This document shows positions 18,562-27,021 of a DNA stretch of 64,000 bases, in pieces. Every line of letters begins with the position of its first letter. Position 1 is the first letter of the stretch. The notes under the pieces are model-generated. The model was not told the DNA's origin. It searched no databases and was given only the letters and a program-made list of their open reading frames with translations. The DNA comes from Phycisphaerales bacterium (GTDB taxonomy: Bacteria > Planctomycetota > Phycisphaerae > Phycisphaerales > UBA1924). The stretch lies in assembly GCA_020846975.1 (NCBI GenBank), contig JADLCX010000102.1, positions 62,001 through 126,000 of the forward strand. The letters are read 5' to 3'. The position numbers and the translations under genes were made by a program.

Positions 18562-19914
18562 TCATAGCCCTCCGACGTCATCCTCGCTATCTCCCTCCCG
18601 CGGCACCACGCACATCATCGCCACCACGATCCCCGGGATGTACAGCATCCCGACCCACCACAGCGCGCCCGATGCGCCCCCGGCCTGGATCATCAGCCAT
18701 CCCGCGCCGAACGTGCCTGCCGCGGCGAGCAGCCGCCCGGTGTTGTACGTGATCCCGCAACCGAGCGTGCGCAGCAGCGTCGGGAACAGACGCGGAACGT
18801 ACATCGGGAACATCCCGAACACACCGAGGATGAAGAACGATGTGATGCACGCGATCGGGCCGATCGTGCTCAGCGTCGGCGGCGTGTGGAAGCCGACCGC
18901 GAAGCACGCCAGCCCCGCCAGGAACATGAACGCGAACGACCCGCGGTAGCCGACGAACCTCGCGAGGTACGTCGAGAAGAAGTTGCCGACGATGTTGAAC
19001 ACCAGCGAGACGATCGTCACGTTCACGATCAGCGACTGCACGCGCTCCCGATCGCCCGCGGCCTGCCACGCGGCCACCTCGGGGATCGCGCGGATCACCT
19101 CCGGCAGGAACAGCCAGAACGCCCAAACCGTCGTCAGCGGCACCCCCGCGAGCAGGATCGTCAGCACCGTCGTCTTCCACAGCCCGCGCGAGAAGACCGC
19201 GCTCACCGGCGGAGGCCGCTGCGTCGCCGCCTGTCGCCTCCACTGCTCGGGCTCGGGCACGGCCCAGCGGATCCACACCGTCATCAGCGCGGGCACGACG
19301 CCGATGAGAAAGACCGTGCGGTACTCGAACCCCGAGAGCCACCGCGAGGTCAAGGCCGCGGCGATGCAGCCGATCATGTAGCCCGACTGCAGCGCCGCGC
19401 TTGCCCAATGCCGGTGCCGCTTCGGCAGCGTCTCGCTCACCAGCGCCGACCCCGCCGCCCACTCGCCGCCGATCCCCAGCGCGGCGATGAATCGGAAGAT
19501 CATGAGTTGCCACCACGTCTGCGCGAAGAAGCACAGGCCCGTGAACAGCGCGTACGTCAGGACCGTGAGCGTCAGCGTGCGCGAGCGCCCGAGCCGGTCC
19601 CCGATCCGTCCGAACACCGCGCCGCCGATCGCCCAGCCGACGAGGAAGACCGCGCCGATGATCGTGAACTTCAGCGTGATGTCGTCGGAGAGGGGCGCGA
19701 GCCGGGTCGCGGCGTCGGGGGCGGTCGGATCGATCCCGTGCTCCGCGGCCACCAACTCGCGCACGAATGGTCGGCCCACCATCACGTACAGGAATCCGTC
19801 GAGCCCGTCAAACGCCCAGCCCAGCCAAGCCGCGATCAGCGCGCGCCACTGCGCTCTCGCGAGCGTGGGTTGCGGGAGTGGATCGGAGATGGCCTCGGAG
19901 GTCGATTCGTTCAC
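18562..19914 (-). CDS. MFS transporter, sugar-acid/sialate-like branch
   Basis: A 12-helix major facilitator superfamily protein of about 450 residues. The first helix has the phrase WLGWAFDGLDGFLYV. The loop 2-3 motif is present as GGAVFGRIGDRLGRSRTL, and helix 4-5 has GIGGEWAAGSALVSE and GYMIGCIAAAL; these resemble NanT- or aromatic-acid-type transporters. The substrate is not determinable. I chose the GTG at 19914 because it overlaps the stop of the upstream gene as GTGA, a sign of coupled translation; an in-frame TTG three codons earlier is possible. It is the last gene of a minus-strand operon that includes a sugar isomerase-like protein, which fits a sugar or sugar-acid substrate. Confidence 0.85.
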   Translation of the reverse strand: MNESTSEAISDPLPQPTLARAQWRALIAAWLGWAFDGLDGFLYVMVGRPFVRELVAAEHGIDPTAPDAATRLAPLSDDITLKFTIIGAVFLVGWAIGGAVFGRIGDRLGRSRTLTLTVLTYALFTGLCFFAQTWWQLMIFRFIAALGIGGEWAAGSALVSETLPKRHRHWASAALQSGYMIGCIAAALTSRWLSGFEYRTVFLIGVVPALMTVWIRWAVPEPEQWRRQAATQRPPPVSAVFSRGLWKTTVLTILLAGVPLTTVWAFWLFLPEVIRAIPEVAAWQAAGDRERVQSLIVNVTIVSLVFNIVGNFFSTYLARFVGYRGSFAFMFLAGLACFAVGFHTPPTLSTIGPIACITSFFILGVFGMFPMYVPRLFPTLLRTLGCGITYNTGRLLAAAGTFGAGWLMIQAGGASGALWWVGMLYIPGIVVAMMCVVPREGDSEDDVGGL

Positions 19915-20699
19915 GCGGGGCAATGTACCCGATCAGCGACCGCGCCGAAAGACCCGCCGCACTCCGGGCACACCCCGGGCGGCTCTGTGCCCCGCAGGTC
20001 GTACCCGCACCGCGCGCACAGGTTCCGCTTCCTCCGGCGCGATGCTCGCCATCGTCGCCCGCCGCCGTGCAACAACCACCACGCCGCGGCGAACACAAGC
20101 GTGTCGGCCGCGAAACCGGTCCACAACGGCCGCAGAGGGAGCGCGGTCTTGGGCGGCGGCGGGAGATACCACCCGGGTTGTACGCCCGGCCACGGAAGTT
20201 CGATCCCGCCCGAGGGTCGCCCGTTCCACGGAAGGCTCGGCGTGGTGATGAACTCGCACCAGAGCGCCAGGAAGGGCCAGCCGCGAGCGCCGTGGAATCG
20301 GGCGACATCCGTTCCCGGCCACGACGCACCGCCCGTCAGCCACGGCGTGATCCGTGGCCGCAGCGAGCGGGGAACGACCCCGTCCATCGTCGGCGCGCCC
20401 GGGGGAGCGGGGAAGTACGCGACGCTCGTGCCCGAGTGCCAGTACGCGCTGCCGAAGCCCGACCACCTCGTGGCGTAGACGCTCGGCTGCCCCGGTACAT
20501 CCGACTCGAAGGGTTCGAGCCCGCGCGAAGCGACGGGGTTGGGATCGATGTGCGTTCGGGCCGTGATCGCCCGCCGCGCGCCCGTTCCGTAGTCCTGACC
20601 GGGCACATCGACCGCGATCGCGCACATCCACGCAACGGCCGTGGTGGTTGCCGCGCCGAGCATCACCATGCGGGTTGTGGCGGCGAGTTGCCGACGCAT
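19911..20699 (-). CDS. Membrane protein with C-terminal CGYDLRG zinc ribbon (paralogue B)
   Basis: A 262-residue protein. The ATG at 20699 is taken because a hydrophobic segment follows (MVMLGAATTTAVAWMCAIAV), giving one N-terminal helix. A second hydrophobic stretch (TGFAADTLVFAAAWWLL) lies before the basic linker and the C-terminal ribbon CARCGYDLRGTEPPGVCPEC. The central extracytoplasmic region contains ARGWPFLALWCEF and ALPLRPLWTG. The neighbouring gene at 20845-21672 shares both phrases, so the two are tandem paralogues. The function is unknown; zinc binding is inferred from the four Cys. The stop overlaps the start of the MFS gene (GTGA). Confidence 0.75.
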   Translation of the reverse strand: MRRQLAATTRMVMLGAATTTAVAWMCAIAVDVPGQDYGTGARRAITARTHIDPNPVASRGLEPFESDVPGQPSVYATRWSGFGSAYWHSGTSVAYFPAPPGAPTMDGVVPRSLRPRITPWLTGGASWPGTDVARFHGARGWPFLALWCEFITTPSLPWNGRPSGGIELPWPGVQPGWYLPPPPKTALPLRPLWTGFAADTLVFAAAWWLLHGGGRRWRASRRRKRNLCARCGYDLRGTEPPGVCPECGGSFGAVADRVHCPA

Positions 20700-20844
20700 G
20701 GTCGAGTCTACCGCCGGAACGGCAGGGTGTCGCGGCGGACGTGATGTCGGGCCGAGCCGGGGGCGGCATTCGGCCAACCCCGGTTGCCGGCGCACAGTCC
20801 GTTCGTGCCGCGTCATGCGCGGCTCGGATTGTCATGCGCGTGCC

Positions 20845-21672
20845 TTACGCACGGGGGCGGACCTCGCGCGAGCGGGTTCTCGGTCCTGCCGCGCCGCACT
20901 CGGGGCAAGGCGCGGCATGGGCGATGGCGCTGAGGTCGTAGCCGCAGGTCGTGCATAGCCCGGCGGATCGTCGCCTCCAGCGCCGAATGCGCCGCGGACC
21001 GTGAACGAGCACGACCAGGGCCCCTGCGGTGATCGCGCTGTTGGCCAGGAGGCCCGGCCACCACGGGCGCAGAGGCAGGGCGACGGGGTACGCGCCGGAC
21101 CACGCGCCCTTGCGGGTCTTCCATCCGCCGACTTCGATCGCGCCGTGCGGTGCTGCCAGGACGCGGAAGTTCGCGTCGGTCTCATAGGTGTAGCCGCACC
21201 AGAGCGCGGGGAGGGGCCAACCGCGGGCGTCGATCATGGCCGTCCAGGTCGAATCATCGGTCGGCCAGTCTTCGGGCCGGTGCGGTGTGAGTTGGCGGAA
21301 GGCCCATACGGGGACGATCTGCTCGGGCGTGACCGCGCCGGGCGTTGGCTCTTCGGGTGTCGAGCCTTCACCCTCGGCGGGCTGGACGTACGACTCGGCG
21401 AACCACGCGCCGGGCACTGAGAAGCGCGTGATGGTCAGCCAGCCGGTGCCTTCGCCGCGGGCGGGGCTTCGCGGGCGGAATGAGACGATGCGCACGACCG
21501 AGCTCACCAGGTTGTCCGAGACGGGCCGTGCGAGCGCGAGCGTCCAGGTGATGGCGATGGTGATCGCGACCGCGGCCATTGTGTGGCCGAGCGCGAGAAC
21601 GAGGACGCGCTTGATGCGGGATGGCTGCTGGCGGCGGTGCGGCACGGCTCCCCTCCTCCCTGGTTCGTTCAT
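20845..21672 (-). CDS. Membrane protein with C-terminal CGYDLSA zinc ribbon (paralogue A)
   Basis: A 275-residue protein whose ATG overlaps the stop of the upstream isomerase-like gene as ATGA. One N-terminal hydrophobic helix (TMAAVAITIAITWTLALA) is followed by an outer region with ARGWPLPALWCGY and ALPLRPWWPG, a second helix (LLANSAITAGALVVLV), a basic linker (HGPRRIRRWRRRS) and the ribbon CTTCGYDLSAIAHAAPCPEC. This order, with the RGWPxxALWC and ALPLRPxWxG phrases, is shared with the next gene downstream. I recognise the architecture as common in Phycisphaerae but know of no assigned function. The topology places the ribbon in the cytoplasm. Confidence 0.75.
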   Translation of the reverse strand: MNEPGRRGAVPHRRQQPSRIKRVLVLALGHTMAAVAITIAITWTLALARPVSDNLVSSVVRIVSFRPRSPARGEGTGWLTITRFSVPGAWFAESYVQPAEGEGSTPEEPTPGAVTPEQIVPVWAFRQLTPHRPEDWPTDDSTWTAMIDARGWPLPALWCGYTYETDANFRVLAAPHGAIEVGGWKTRKGAWSGAYPVALPLRPWWPGLLANSAITAGALVVLVHGPRRIRRWRRRSAGLCTTCGYDLSAIAHAAPCPECGAAGPRTRSREVRPRA

Positions 21673-22664
21673 GCCCGATCGAACGCCCCGCGAAGGAGCG
21701 CGAGGCTCTTCGGGATCGCGGTCTCCCATGATTCCCTGCCTTCGTACTCGAGGCTGATCCAGCCGCGGTAGTTGTGTCTGCGGTACATGCGGGCGATGCG
21801 GTCGTAGTCGAGGTCGAGGGTGTACCACTTGCCCCCGCCGCAGTAGGTCTTGGCCTGCACGAGGCAGGTCTTGTCGGCCATCATCTCGAGGCGGTCGTAG
21901 GGGTCTTCGAGGAAGCAGCCGGTGTCGCTGGTGCACATGAGCCAGGGGCTGTTGATGGCGTTGACGATGCGGAGCACGCCCTGTGGGGTCAGGCCGAGGC
22001 CCCAGTGGTTTTCGAGGCCGAGCGTCACTCCGCACTCGGCGGCCTTCTCGCAGCACTCGCCGAGCGCGTCGATGACCCAGCCGAAGGCCTCGTCTTCCGT
22101 GACACCGGGCAGGCTCGGCTCGATGCCGCGGTTGGCCATGAGTTCGTCGAAGTTCCTGCTGGTGCCCCAGCGGCCCGTGTTGACGCGCATGGTGGGGATG
22201 CCCATCCGGTAGGCGAGTTCGATGCTGCGGTTGGTTTTGTCGATGTTCTCGCGGCGTTTGGCGGGGTCGGTGGAGATGAAGGACTGGTGGGTGCTCAGCC
22301 CCATGAGGCAGAGGCCTTCGAGGTGGGCGGTCTGCTTGAGGGACTGGCAGTAATCGTGGTCTTCGCGGGGCATCTGCATCTGCAGGACCTCGACGCCGTC
22401 GAAGCCCATGGCTCCGGCATGGCGGATGCAATCCTCGATGGGGAGTTTGGAGTCGTCGTTGAATCGCCAGAAGGAGTAGGTGGAGACGCCGATGGGGTTT
22501 GACCGCTTCCGGTCGGCGGGCGCGGATGGCGTCGGCGTGTTCGAGTCGGCGGGAGCGGGCCCTTGCTGGCGAGCACCGGCGCAGCCGGCGCCGACTCCGG
22601 CGGCGAGGGCCAGCGATGCCGAACCGGAGAGGAAGCCGCGGCGGGAGAGATCGTGGGAGGGCAT
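21669..22664 (-). CDS. Tat-exported sugar phosphate isomerase/epimerase-like protein
   Basis: A 331-residue protein. It begins MPSHDLSRRGFLSGSASLAL, a twin-arginine signal, and a Cys in GVGAGCAG could be a lipobox. The rest is a xylose isomerase-like TIM barrel: GVSTYSFWRF at strand 1, MGFDGVEVLQMQM at strand 2, GVTLGLENHWG in the middle with a metal-ligand Glu, CTSDTGCF, VQAKTY and ISLEYEG carrying further acidic metal ligands. Family members isomerise or epimerise sugars and inositols; the substrate is unknown. GGAG lies 8 bases before the ATG. It sits in an operon after a DUF2314 protein and before two zinc-ribbon proteins and a transporter. Confidence 0.88.
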   Translation of the reverse strand: MPSHDLSRRGFLSGSASLALAAGVGAGCAGARQQGPAPADSNTPTPSAPADRKRSNPIGVSTYSFWRFNDDSKLPIEDCIRHAGAMGFDGVEVLQMQMPREDHDYCQSLKQTAHLEGLCLMGLSTHQSFISTDPAKRRENIDKTNRSIELAYRMGIPTMRVNTGRWGTSRNFDELMANRGIEPSLPGVTEDEAFGWVIDALGECCEKAAECGVTLGLENHWGLGLTPQGVLRIVNAINSPWLMCTSDTGCFLEDPYDRLEMMADKTCLVQAKTYCGGGKWYTLDLDYDRIARMYRRHNYRGWISLEYEGRESWETAIPKSLALLRGAFDRA

Positions 22665-22687
22665 GAGGTGTTCTCCGGTCGAGGGCG

Positions 22688-23626
22688 TTACGCCTTTCTG
22701 CGCGCGAGGATCCGGTCAACAAAGAGCCCGATCGGTTTCTTGTTCTCGTCGATGTACGCCCAGTCCACGACGGAGTCGGGGTTGACGCCGACGCTCGAAC
22801 CCTTCTTCGGGATCTCGGGGTCGAGCGGGGAGTTCTCGATGGTTCCGACGAGCTGGTGGTCGTCGATGCGCTGGAGCTTGATCCAGACGAACTCGGATCC
22901 GCCGTCGCCGGTGCCGAAGCGCGACTTGATCATGGCGAGGGCTTGCTCGCCGCGGCGGTCGAACGCGCCGAGGAGTTCCGGGAGACGAGAGCGGGCCTCG
23001 TCCATGGCGCGGTTGATCTCGGTATCGTCGGATTCGGTGTGGAAGATCGGCGCGTGGAGGGAATCATCGCCGAACAGCTCGTCGATGCGGCCTTCGCGCA
23101 GCATCTTCTCGACATCGGGGCCGGGGCTTGCGAAGCGGGACTCGGCCGGAAGGTACAGCAGCAGGGAGTCGTGGTCGTAGAGTTCGGCGGCGACGCGACC
23201 CAAGAGTGGGTAGACCTTGGCGCGCATGGCGCGCTTCATGCCGATCGAGCCCATGGCGTCGATCGACACCCACGCCTTGTGCGCGAGCAGCGCGTCGCGG
23301 GCGGTGGGGTGCTCGAACCGCCGGGCGTGGTGGGCGACCTCGTCGGCCTCCATGTACGTCCGCGACGAATCGATGACGGCAAGGGGTGGGAGTTGCTCCG
23401 AGATCAGGAGCAGGCCGTTGGTCAGGCCGTCGGGCATGGGGATGGTCTGAACCTGGGGCTCGGCCTTCAGGGCCCTTCGGTACGCGCCGCGCACGTCGGC
23501 CTCGGTGAACCCGCGCGGCTTTGAGCGCAGCATCACGATGGAGACCGGGGAGGCGTTGCGACCCCGCCGACGGAGGAGAACGACGACAACGACCAGGACC
23601 AGGACGGCAGCGATGGCGATCCACAT
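22688..23626 (-). CDS. Membrane-anchored DUF2314 domain protein
   Basis: A 312-residue protein. The ATG at 23626 was chosen because a GGAG ribosome site lies 8 bases upstream and the protein then starts with a single hydrophobic anchor (MWIAIAAVLVLVVVVVLL) and a basic stop-transfer (RRRGRN). The last 70 residues match DUF2314: EFVWIKLQRIDDHQLVGTIE, then DPEIPKKGSSVGV and SVVDWAYIDENKK. The middle part (RGFTEADVRGAYRRALK, then SRTYMEADEVAHHARRF) resembles the partner region found in other DUF2314 proteins. No activity is known for the family. It is probably the first gene of the five-gene operon running to 18562. Confidence 0.8.
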   Translation of the reverse strand: MWIAIAAVLVLVVVVVLLRRRGRNASPVSIVMLRSKPRGFTEADVRGAYRRALKAEPQVQTIPMPDGLTNGLLLISEQLPPLAVIDSSRTYMEADEVAHHARRFEHPTARDALLAHKAWVSIDAMGSIGMKRAMRAKVYPLLGRVAAELYDHDSLLLYLPAESRFASPGPDVEKMLREGRIDELFGDDSLHAPIFHTESDDTEINRAMDEARSRLPELLGAFDRRGEQALAMIKSRFGTGDGGSEFVWIKLQRIDDHQLVGTIENSPLDPEIPKKGSSVGVNPDSVVDWAYIDENKKPIGLFVDRILARRKA

Positions 23627-23762
23627 GGCATTTCTCCGGGTGCTGGGCTGCGGGGTCGAAGTCGTCGAAGAGGGGGATGGGAGACTAGCGGGTTCGATAT
23701 GATCACGCAAGAAGGCGGCGAGGGGTGGGGAGCGGTGGGGGGGCCGACTTGGGAAGCGATCA

Positions 23763-24500
23763 ATGCGGCGTGTTCGTCGGAACGTGCTTGCGGTCGTGAC
23801 GGTGGGTGTCGTGTGCGCGGCGTGGTGGCCGGTGGGCGGGTGGGTCAATCTGTTCGGGCAGCGTGAGTTGTTCCGGCTGGGTGAGGCGGCGGGGTGGACG
23901 CCGACGGGGCCGGGTGCGCGGCTGGCGGGGCAGATCATGGGGTTCAACCACCACGAGCCGCGGTGGTGGTACGACGCGGTGGCGAGGTCGATCGCGGCGG
24001 CGGTGGCGTTCGCGCCCGCGCTGCTGCCGGCGTTGTGGTTGAGGAGGCGGATGGCGACGGGGAGTGCGTGGGTTCCCGCGAACGCGTGGGCGTGGGCGCG
24101 CGGCGCGGTGTGCACCGTTGGCGCGGGCGTGGTGTTCTGTGTGCTGGATCGGATGCTGGCTTGGGAGGTGTGGGGGTGGATCATCACGATCGGTGAGCGG
24201 CTGGGCGGGACGGTGTTCCGGATGAGCGGGGAGATCGGTGTGGGCTCTAAGGGGCCGTTCGTCGGCGGCGCGACAATCGACACGATCGGGAACGTGGTGG
24301 CGCGGCACGGACCCGGCGTGCTGCTCGCGATGCTGGCCGGGATCGCGGCCGCCGTCCTGCACGGTGGATTGTGGCGCGGCGATGTTCGGCGTGCGCAGGG
24401 AGGAACACTGTGCGAGAAGTGCGGGTACGACCTGAGCGGGATCGTGGGGGCGCGGGTGTGTCCGGAGTGCGGAGCGGGGAGGGTGGGGATATCGGGGTGA
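23763..24500 (+). CDS. Membrane protein with C-terminal CGYDLSG zinc ribbon
   Basis: A 245-residue protein with four or so hydrophobic segments (VLAVVTVGVVCAAWWPV; SIAAAVAFAPALLPALWL; GAVCTVGAGVVFCVLDRM; GVLLAMLAGIAAAVLHGG) and the C-terminal ribbon CEKCGYDLSGIVGARVCPEC. It belongs to the same ribbon class as the genes at 19911, 20845, 10153 and 46522 but lacks the RGWP/ALPLRP phrases, so it is a different membrane core carrying the same cytoplasmic module. The function is unknown. It is divergent from the DUF2314 gene across 136 bases. Codons are extremely G-rich on this strand. Confidence 0.75.
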   Translation: MRRVRRNVLAVVTVGVVCAAWWPVGGWVNLFGQRELFRLGEAAGWTPTGPGARLAGQIMGFNHHEPRWWYDAVARSIAAAVAFAPALLPALWLRRRMATGSAWVPANAWAWARGAVCTVGAGVVFCVLDRMLAWEVWGWIITIGERLGGTVFRMSGEIGVGSKGPFVGGATIDTIGNVVARHGPGVLLAMLAGIAAAVLHGGLWRGDVRRAQGGTLCEKCGYDLSGIVGARVCPECGAGRVGISG

Positions 24501-24963
24501 AGAGGGTGAGGGGGTGGGGGAGGCTGTGGTGGGTTCGGGCATCGTGGTGCTCCTTCACCCATGAGGTCGATCGGCCGGATTTGTGCAGCACAGATCGGTC
24601 CGCGCGTGGGCGAGGAGGCGGCGCAAGTCGTGGTGGGGCTTGGGGTTCAGAAAATCTGAAAATTCCGCGCGGGGTGTGCTGGGGCGTGCGCCGGCGCGCG
24701 CGCGCCGGGAGACAAGCCCCTGTGGGAGAAGGGGTTGCGGGTATCGGTTGTTGAGTTGCGCGGGGAGGGTGAAACGCGAAAAGTGCTGGAGTTCTCGGTG
24801 GATTTGGCGCGGCGGCCGGGCGCGGAGAGGGCGGTTTTGCGCGCGACGTGGGTTTTGTGGTGATTGCGCGGGGGGTCTTGCGCCAAGTCCGCAGGAATCA
24901 GGATGGATTTGGGGGCGTCGATCTTCTCGCGGTGTCGGTTCGGAGAGCCGGCGCACCCAGACA
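24501..24963. other. 463-base intergenic region containing an 18-base perfect palindrome
   Basis: No gene is convincing here. The plus strand is unusually G-rich. At 24691-24708 lies a perfect self-complementary GC sequence, CCGGCGCGC followed by its inverse, in the middle of the spacer. A minus-strand frame of 105 codons (24647-24964) begins inside a TGATG at the end of the VOC gene, but it is proline- and Arg-rich without recognisable features; I do not annotate it. Confidence 0.35.
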
Positions 24964-25527
24964 TCAGCGCTGTGGCGGTTTGGGTATGTGCTGATCGACG
25001 AGGATGGGGTTGCCATCGGGGTCGATGAGCATCAGGCTCGCGGGCCCGGTGGCGGATTCATCGGCCGCGGTGGTGAGGGTGAGGCCTTGCGCCTTGAGCC
25101 TGCGCTGGATGTCGCGGACATCGTCGAAGACTGGGAGCGTCGCGCAGGTCCGATCCCACCCGGGGTTGAATGTGAGCATGTTCCGGTCGAACATGCCCTG
25201 GAAGAGGCCGATGGTCGCGGTCTGGTTCTGCAAGATGAGCCAGTTCTGCGACTGGTCGCCGCCGACGGGCTTGAAGCCGAGTTTCTCGTAGAACGCGCGG
25301 GAGGCGGCGAGGTCCTTGACGGCGAGGCTGATGGAGAAGTTGCCGAGTTGCATGGCAGGGGCTCCTGAGGGGCGGGTGGAAGAGGGAGTAGGGGAGGCGG
25401 GGGTGGACGGTTGGTTGGCGGTGGTTGCGTGGGAGGTGCCCGAGCAGCCCGCGCTGGGCAGAAGGCCCGCGGCCGCGGCGCCCACACCGCAGATCACGAC
25501 GCTCGTGGTGATTCGGTTGACGTGCAT
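24964..25527 (-). CDS. VOC (glyoxalase/bleomycin-resistance fold) lipoprotein
   Basis: A 187-residue protein starting at the ATG at 25527. A hydrophobic signal (VVICGVGAAAAGLLPSAGC) ends in a probable lipobox with Cys28. After a Ser/Pro-rich linker, residues about 70-187 form a vicinal oxygen chelate domain: SISLAVKDLAASRAFYEKLG, LILQNQTATIGLFQGMF, and the closing LMLIDPDGNPILVDQH. VOC enzymes use a divalent metal for isomerase, dioxygenase or binding functions; the substrate is unknown. A lipid-anchored VOC domain is unusual, as most are cytoplasmic. It follows trpS by 48 bases on the same strand and may be cotranscribed. Confidence 0.82.
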   Translation of the reverse strand: MHVNRITTSVVICGVGAAAAGLLPSAGCSGTSHATTANQPSTPASPTPSSTRPSGAPAMQLGNFSISLAVKDLAASRAFYEKLGFKPVGGDQSQNWLILQNQTATIGLFQGMFDRNMLTFNPGWDRTCATLPVFDDVRDIQRRLKAQGLTLTTAADESATGPASLMLIDPDGNPILVDQHIPKPPQR

Positions 25528-25575
25528 GATGGAAGGGACTCCGTTGCGTTTGACGAGAGGCAAGCGGGGCGGAGA

Positions 25576-26658
25576 TCAGCCGATTCGCCGCTCACCAAAG
25601 TGCAGCCCCATCGCCCGCTTGGCCATCGCGAGGGTCTCTTCGGCGGCGACGTTGGCCTTCCTGATCCCCGTGCTGATTACCTCAATCACGCGCTGGTCGC
25701 CTTCGGGGCCGTCCAGTTTCGCGCGGCGCTGGCGCATGGGTTCGATGAGGGCGTTGATCGCCTCGCCGAGCTCGGCCTTGATGTGGCCGTGCATGACGTC
25801 CTTGCCGCTTGCGTACTCGGCGCGGATGGCTTCGGCGCGCTCGCGCGGGAGGAAGGCGTCGCAGTATTGGAGCAGCGCGTGGTCCTGGGGCACGAGTTTG
25901 GTCGCGGGGTCCGGGAGGACGGTGATCTTGTTGATCTTCTTCTGCACCGTCTTGGCATCGTCGTAGAGGAAGATGGCGTTGCCGAGCGACTTGCTCATCT
26001 TGTTGACGCCGTCGAGGCCGGCGAGGCGCGCGATGCGGCCGACCTTGGCTTTCGGTATCGGGAAGACCCCGCCGACTTTGGCGTGCTCCTCGGCGGGGAC
26101 GCGGTTGCCCACGCCGCAGTAGAGCTGGTTGAACTTGAGCGCGACATCGCGGCACATCTCGATGTGGGCTTCCTGATCCTCGCCGACGGGGACGAGTTCG
26201 GGGCGGAAGGCGAGGATGTCGGCGCACTGACCGACGGCGTACATCGGGAAGCCGAAGGGGTAGGTCTCGCCGAGCCCCTTGGTCTCGATCTCGGTCTTGA
26301 GCGTGGGGTTGCGCATGACCTTGTTGAAGGGGATGAGCATCGCGAAGAGGAAGGTGAGCTCGGCGATGGCGGGGATCTCGGACTGGAGGACGAAGGTTGA
26401 GCGGTCGGGGTCGAGGCCGACGGCGAGCCAGTCCTTGACGATTCCGATGGTGTTGGCACGGATCTCGGCGGGCTTTTCGGCGAGGGTGGTGAAGGCGTGG
26501 ACGTTGGCGATGAGGAAGTAGCAGTCGTACTCGTCCTGCAACCTGAGGCGGTTTTCGAGCGATCCGACGTAGTGGCCGAGGTGGAGGCCGGTGTGGGTGG
26601 GCGTATCGCCGGTGAGGATGCGGGGCCGGGCGCGGAGGGATGGGTCGGCGGTGGTCAT
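25576..26658 (-). CDS. trpS: Tryptophanyl-tRNA synthetase
   Basis: Class I aminoacyl-tRNA synthetase that charges tRNA-Trp. Both class I motifs are visible: a HIGH motif as HLGH at residues 26-29 (in THTGLHLGHYVG) and KMSKS at 220-224 (VNKMSKSLGNAIFL). Other family segments are present: FLIANVHAFTT, GEDQEAHIEMCRDVA and FPMYAVGQCADIL. The length of 360 residues is slightly above the usual 330-350. It is followed by the VOC lipoprotein on the same strand. Confidence 0.96.
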   Translation of the reverse strand: MTTADPSLRARPRILTGDTPTHTGLHLGHYVGSLENRLRLQDEYDCYFLIANVHAFTTLAEKPAEIRANTIGIVKDWLAVGLDPDRSTFVLQSEIPAIAELTFLFAMLIPFNKVMRNPTLKTEIETKGLGETYPFGFPMYAVGQCADILAFRPELVPVGEDQEAHIEMCRDVALKFNQLYCGVGNRVPAEEHAKVGGVFPIPKAKVGRIARLAGLDGVNKMSKSLGNAIFLYDDAKTVQKKINKITVLPDPATKLVPQDHALLQYCDAFLPRERAEAIRAEYASGKDVMHGHIKAELGEAINALIEPMRQRRAKLDGPEGDQRVIEVISTGIRKANVAAEETLAMAKRAMGLHFGERRIG

Positions 26659-27021
26659 CAGGGCGGATTATCCCCTGCTCGTCTCGGTTTCGAGTCCGGC
26701 GAGGGGGTTCGACCCGCGTCGGGCGGACGACAACAGGGTCCCGGACAGGAAAGCGGAGTGCTCACCGTGGCGGGCCTGGCCGGGTCAGCGCATCGAGATC
26801 GCTGGCCGGACAAGCCCATAACCGAGCGGGGCGATTCCGCCCTTGCCGCTTGTGAGGGTGCTGCGGACGCGCGAACGGTCGCGGCGTGGCGGAAGCCGCC
26901 CATGCGAACCCGGCGGCCATCGCCGGAGTATCTTCATACCGGGCCGCGGCCGCCCGCGACCCGATTGGAACCCCGTCCGTTCCCACAACCCCAGATCGGA
27001 ACACCAGGAGTTCAACGCACG
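26659..27021. other. 363-base intergenic region between trpS and lepB
   Basis: Divergent spacer. The plus-strand frame that runs into lepB from 26497 has no family match upstream of the lepB ATG and is mostly antisense to trpS. I see no RNA gene or hairpin in it. It should hold the promoters of trpS and lepB. Confidence 0.4.

Noticed and set aside
23627..24562. Upstream extension of the DUF2314 frame
   Set aside because: Proline- and Thr-rich antisense sequence of the ribbon protein gene; the anchored protein starts at 23626 with a ribosome site.
24647..24964. A 105-codon minus-strand frame beginning in a TGATG at the end of the VOC gene
   Set aside because: Despite the coupling-like overlap it has no recognisable sequence, is Pro/Arg-rich, and its third-position GC is lower than in real genes.
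26700..26740. GGGTTCGACCC resembling a tRNA T-arm
   Set aside because: No acceptor stem, anticodon arm or CCA end can be folded around it.
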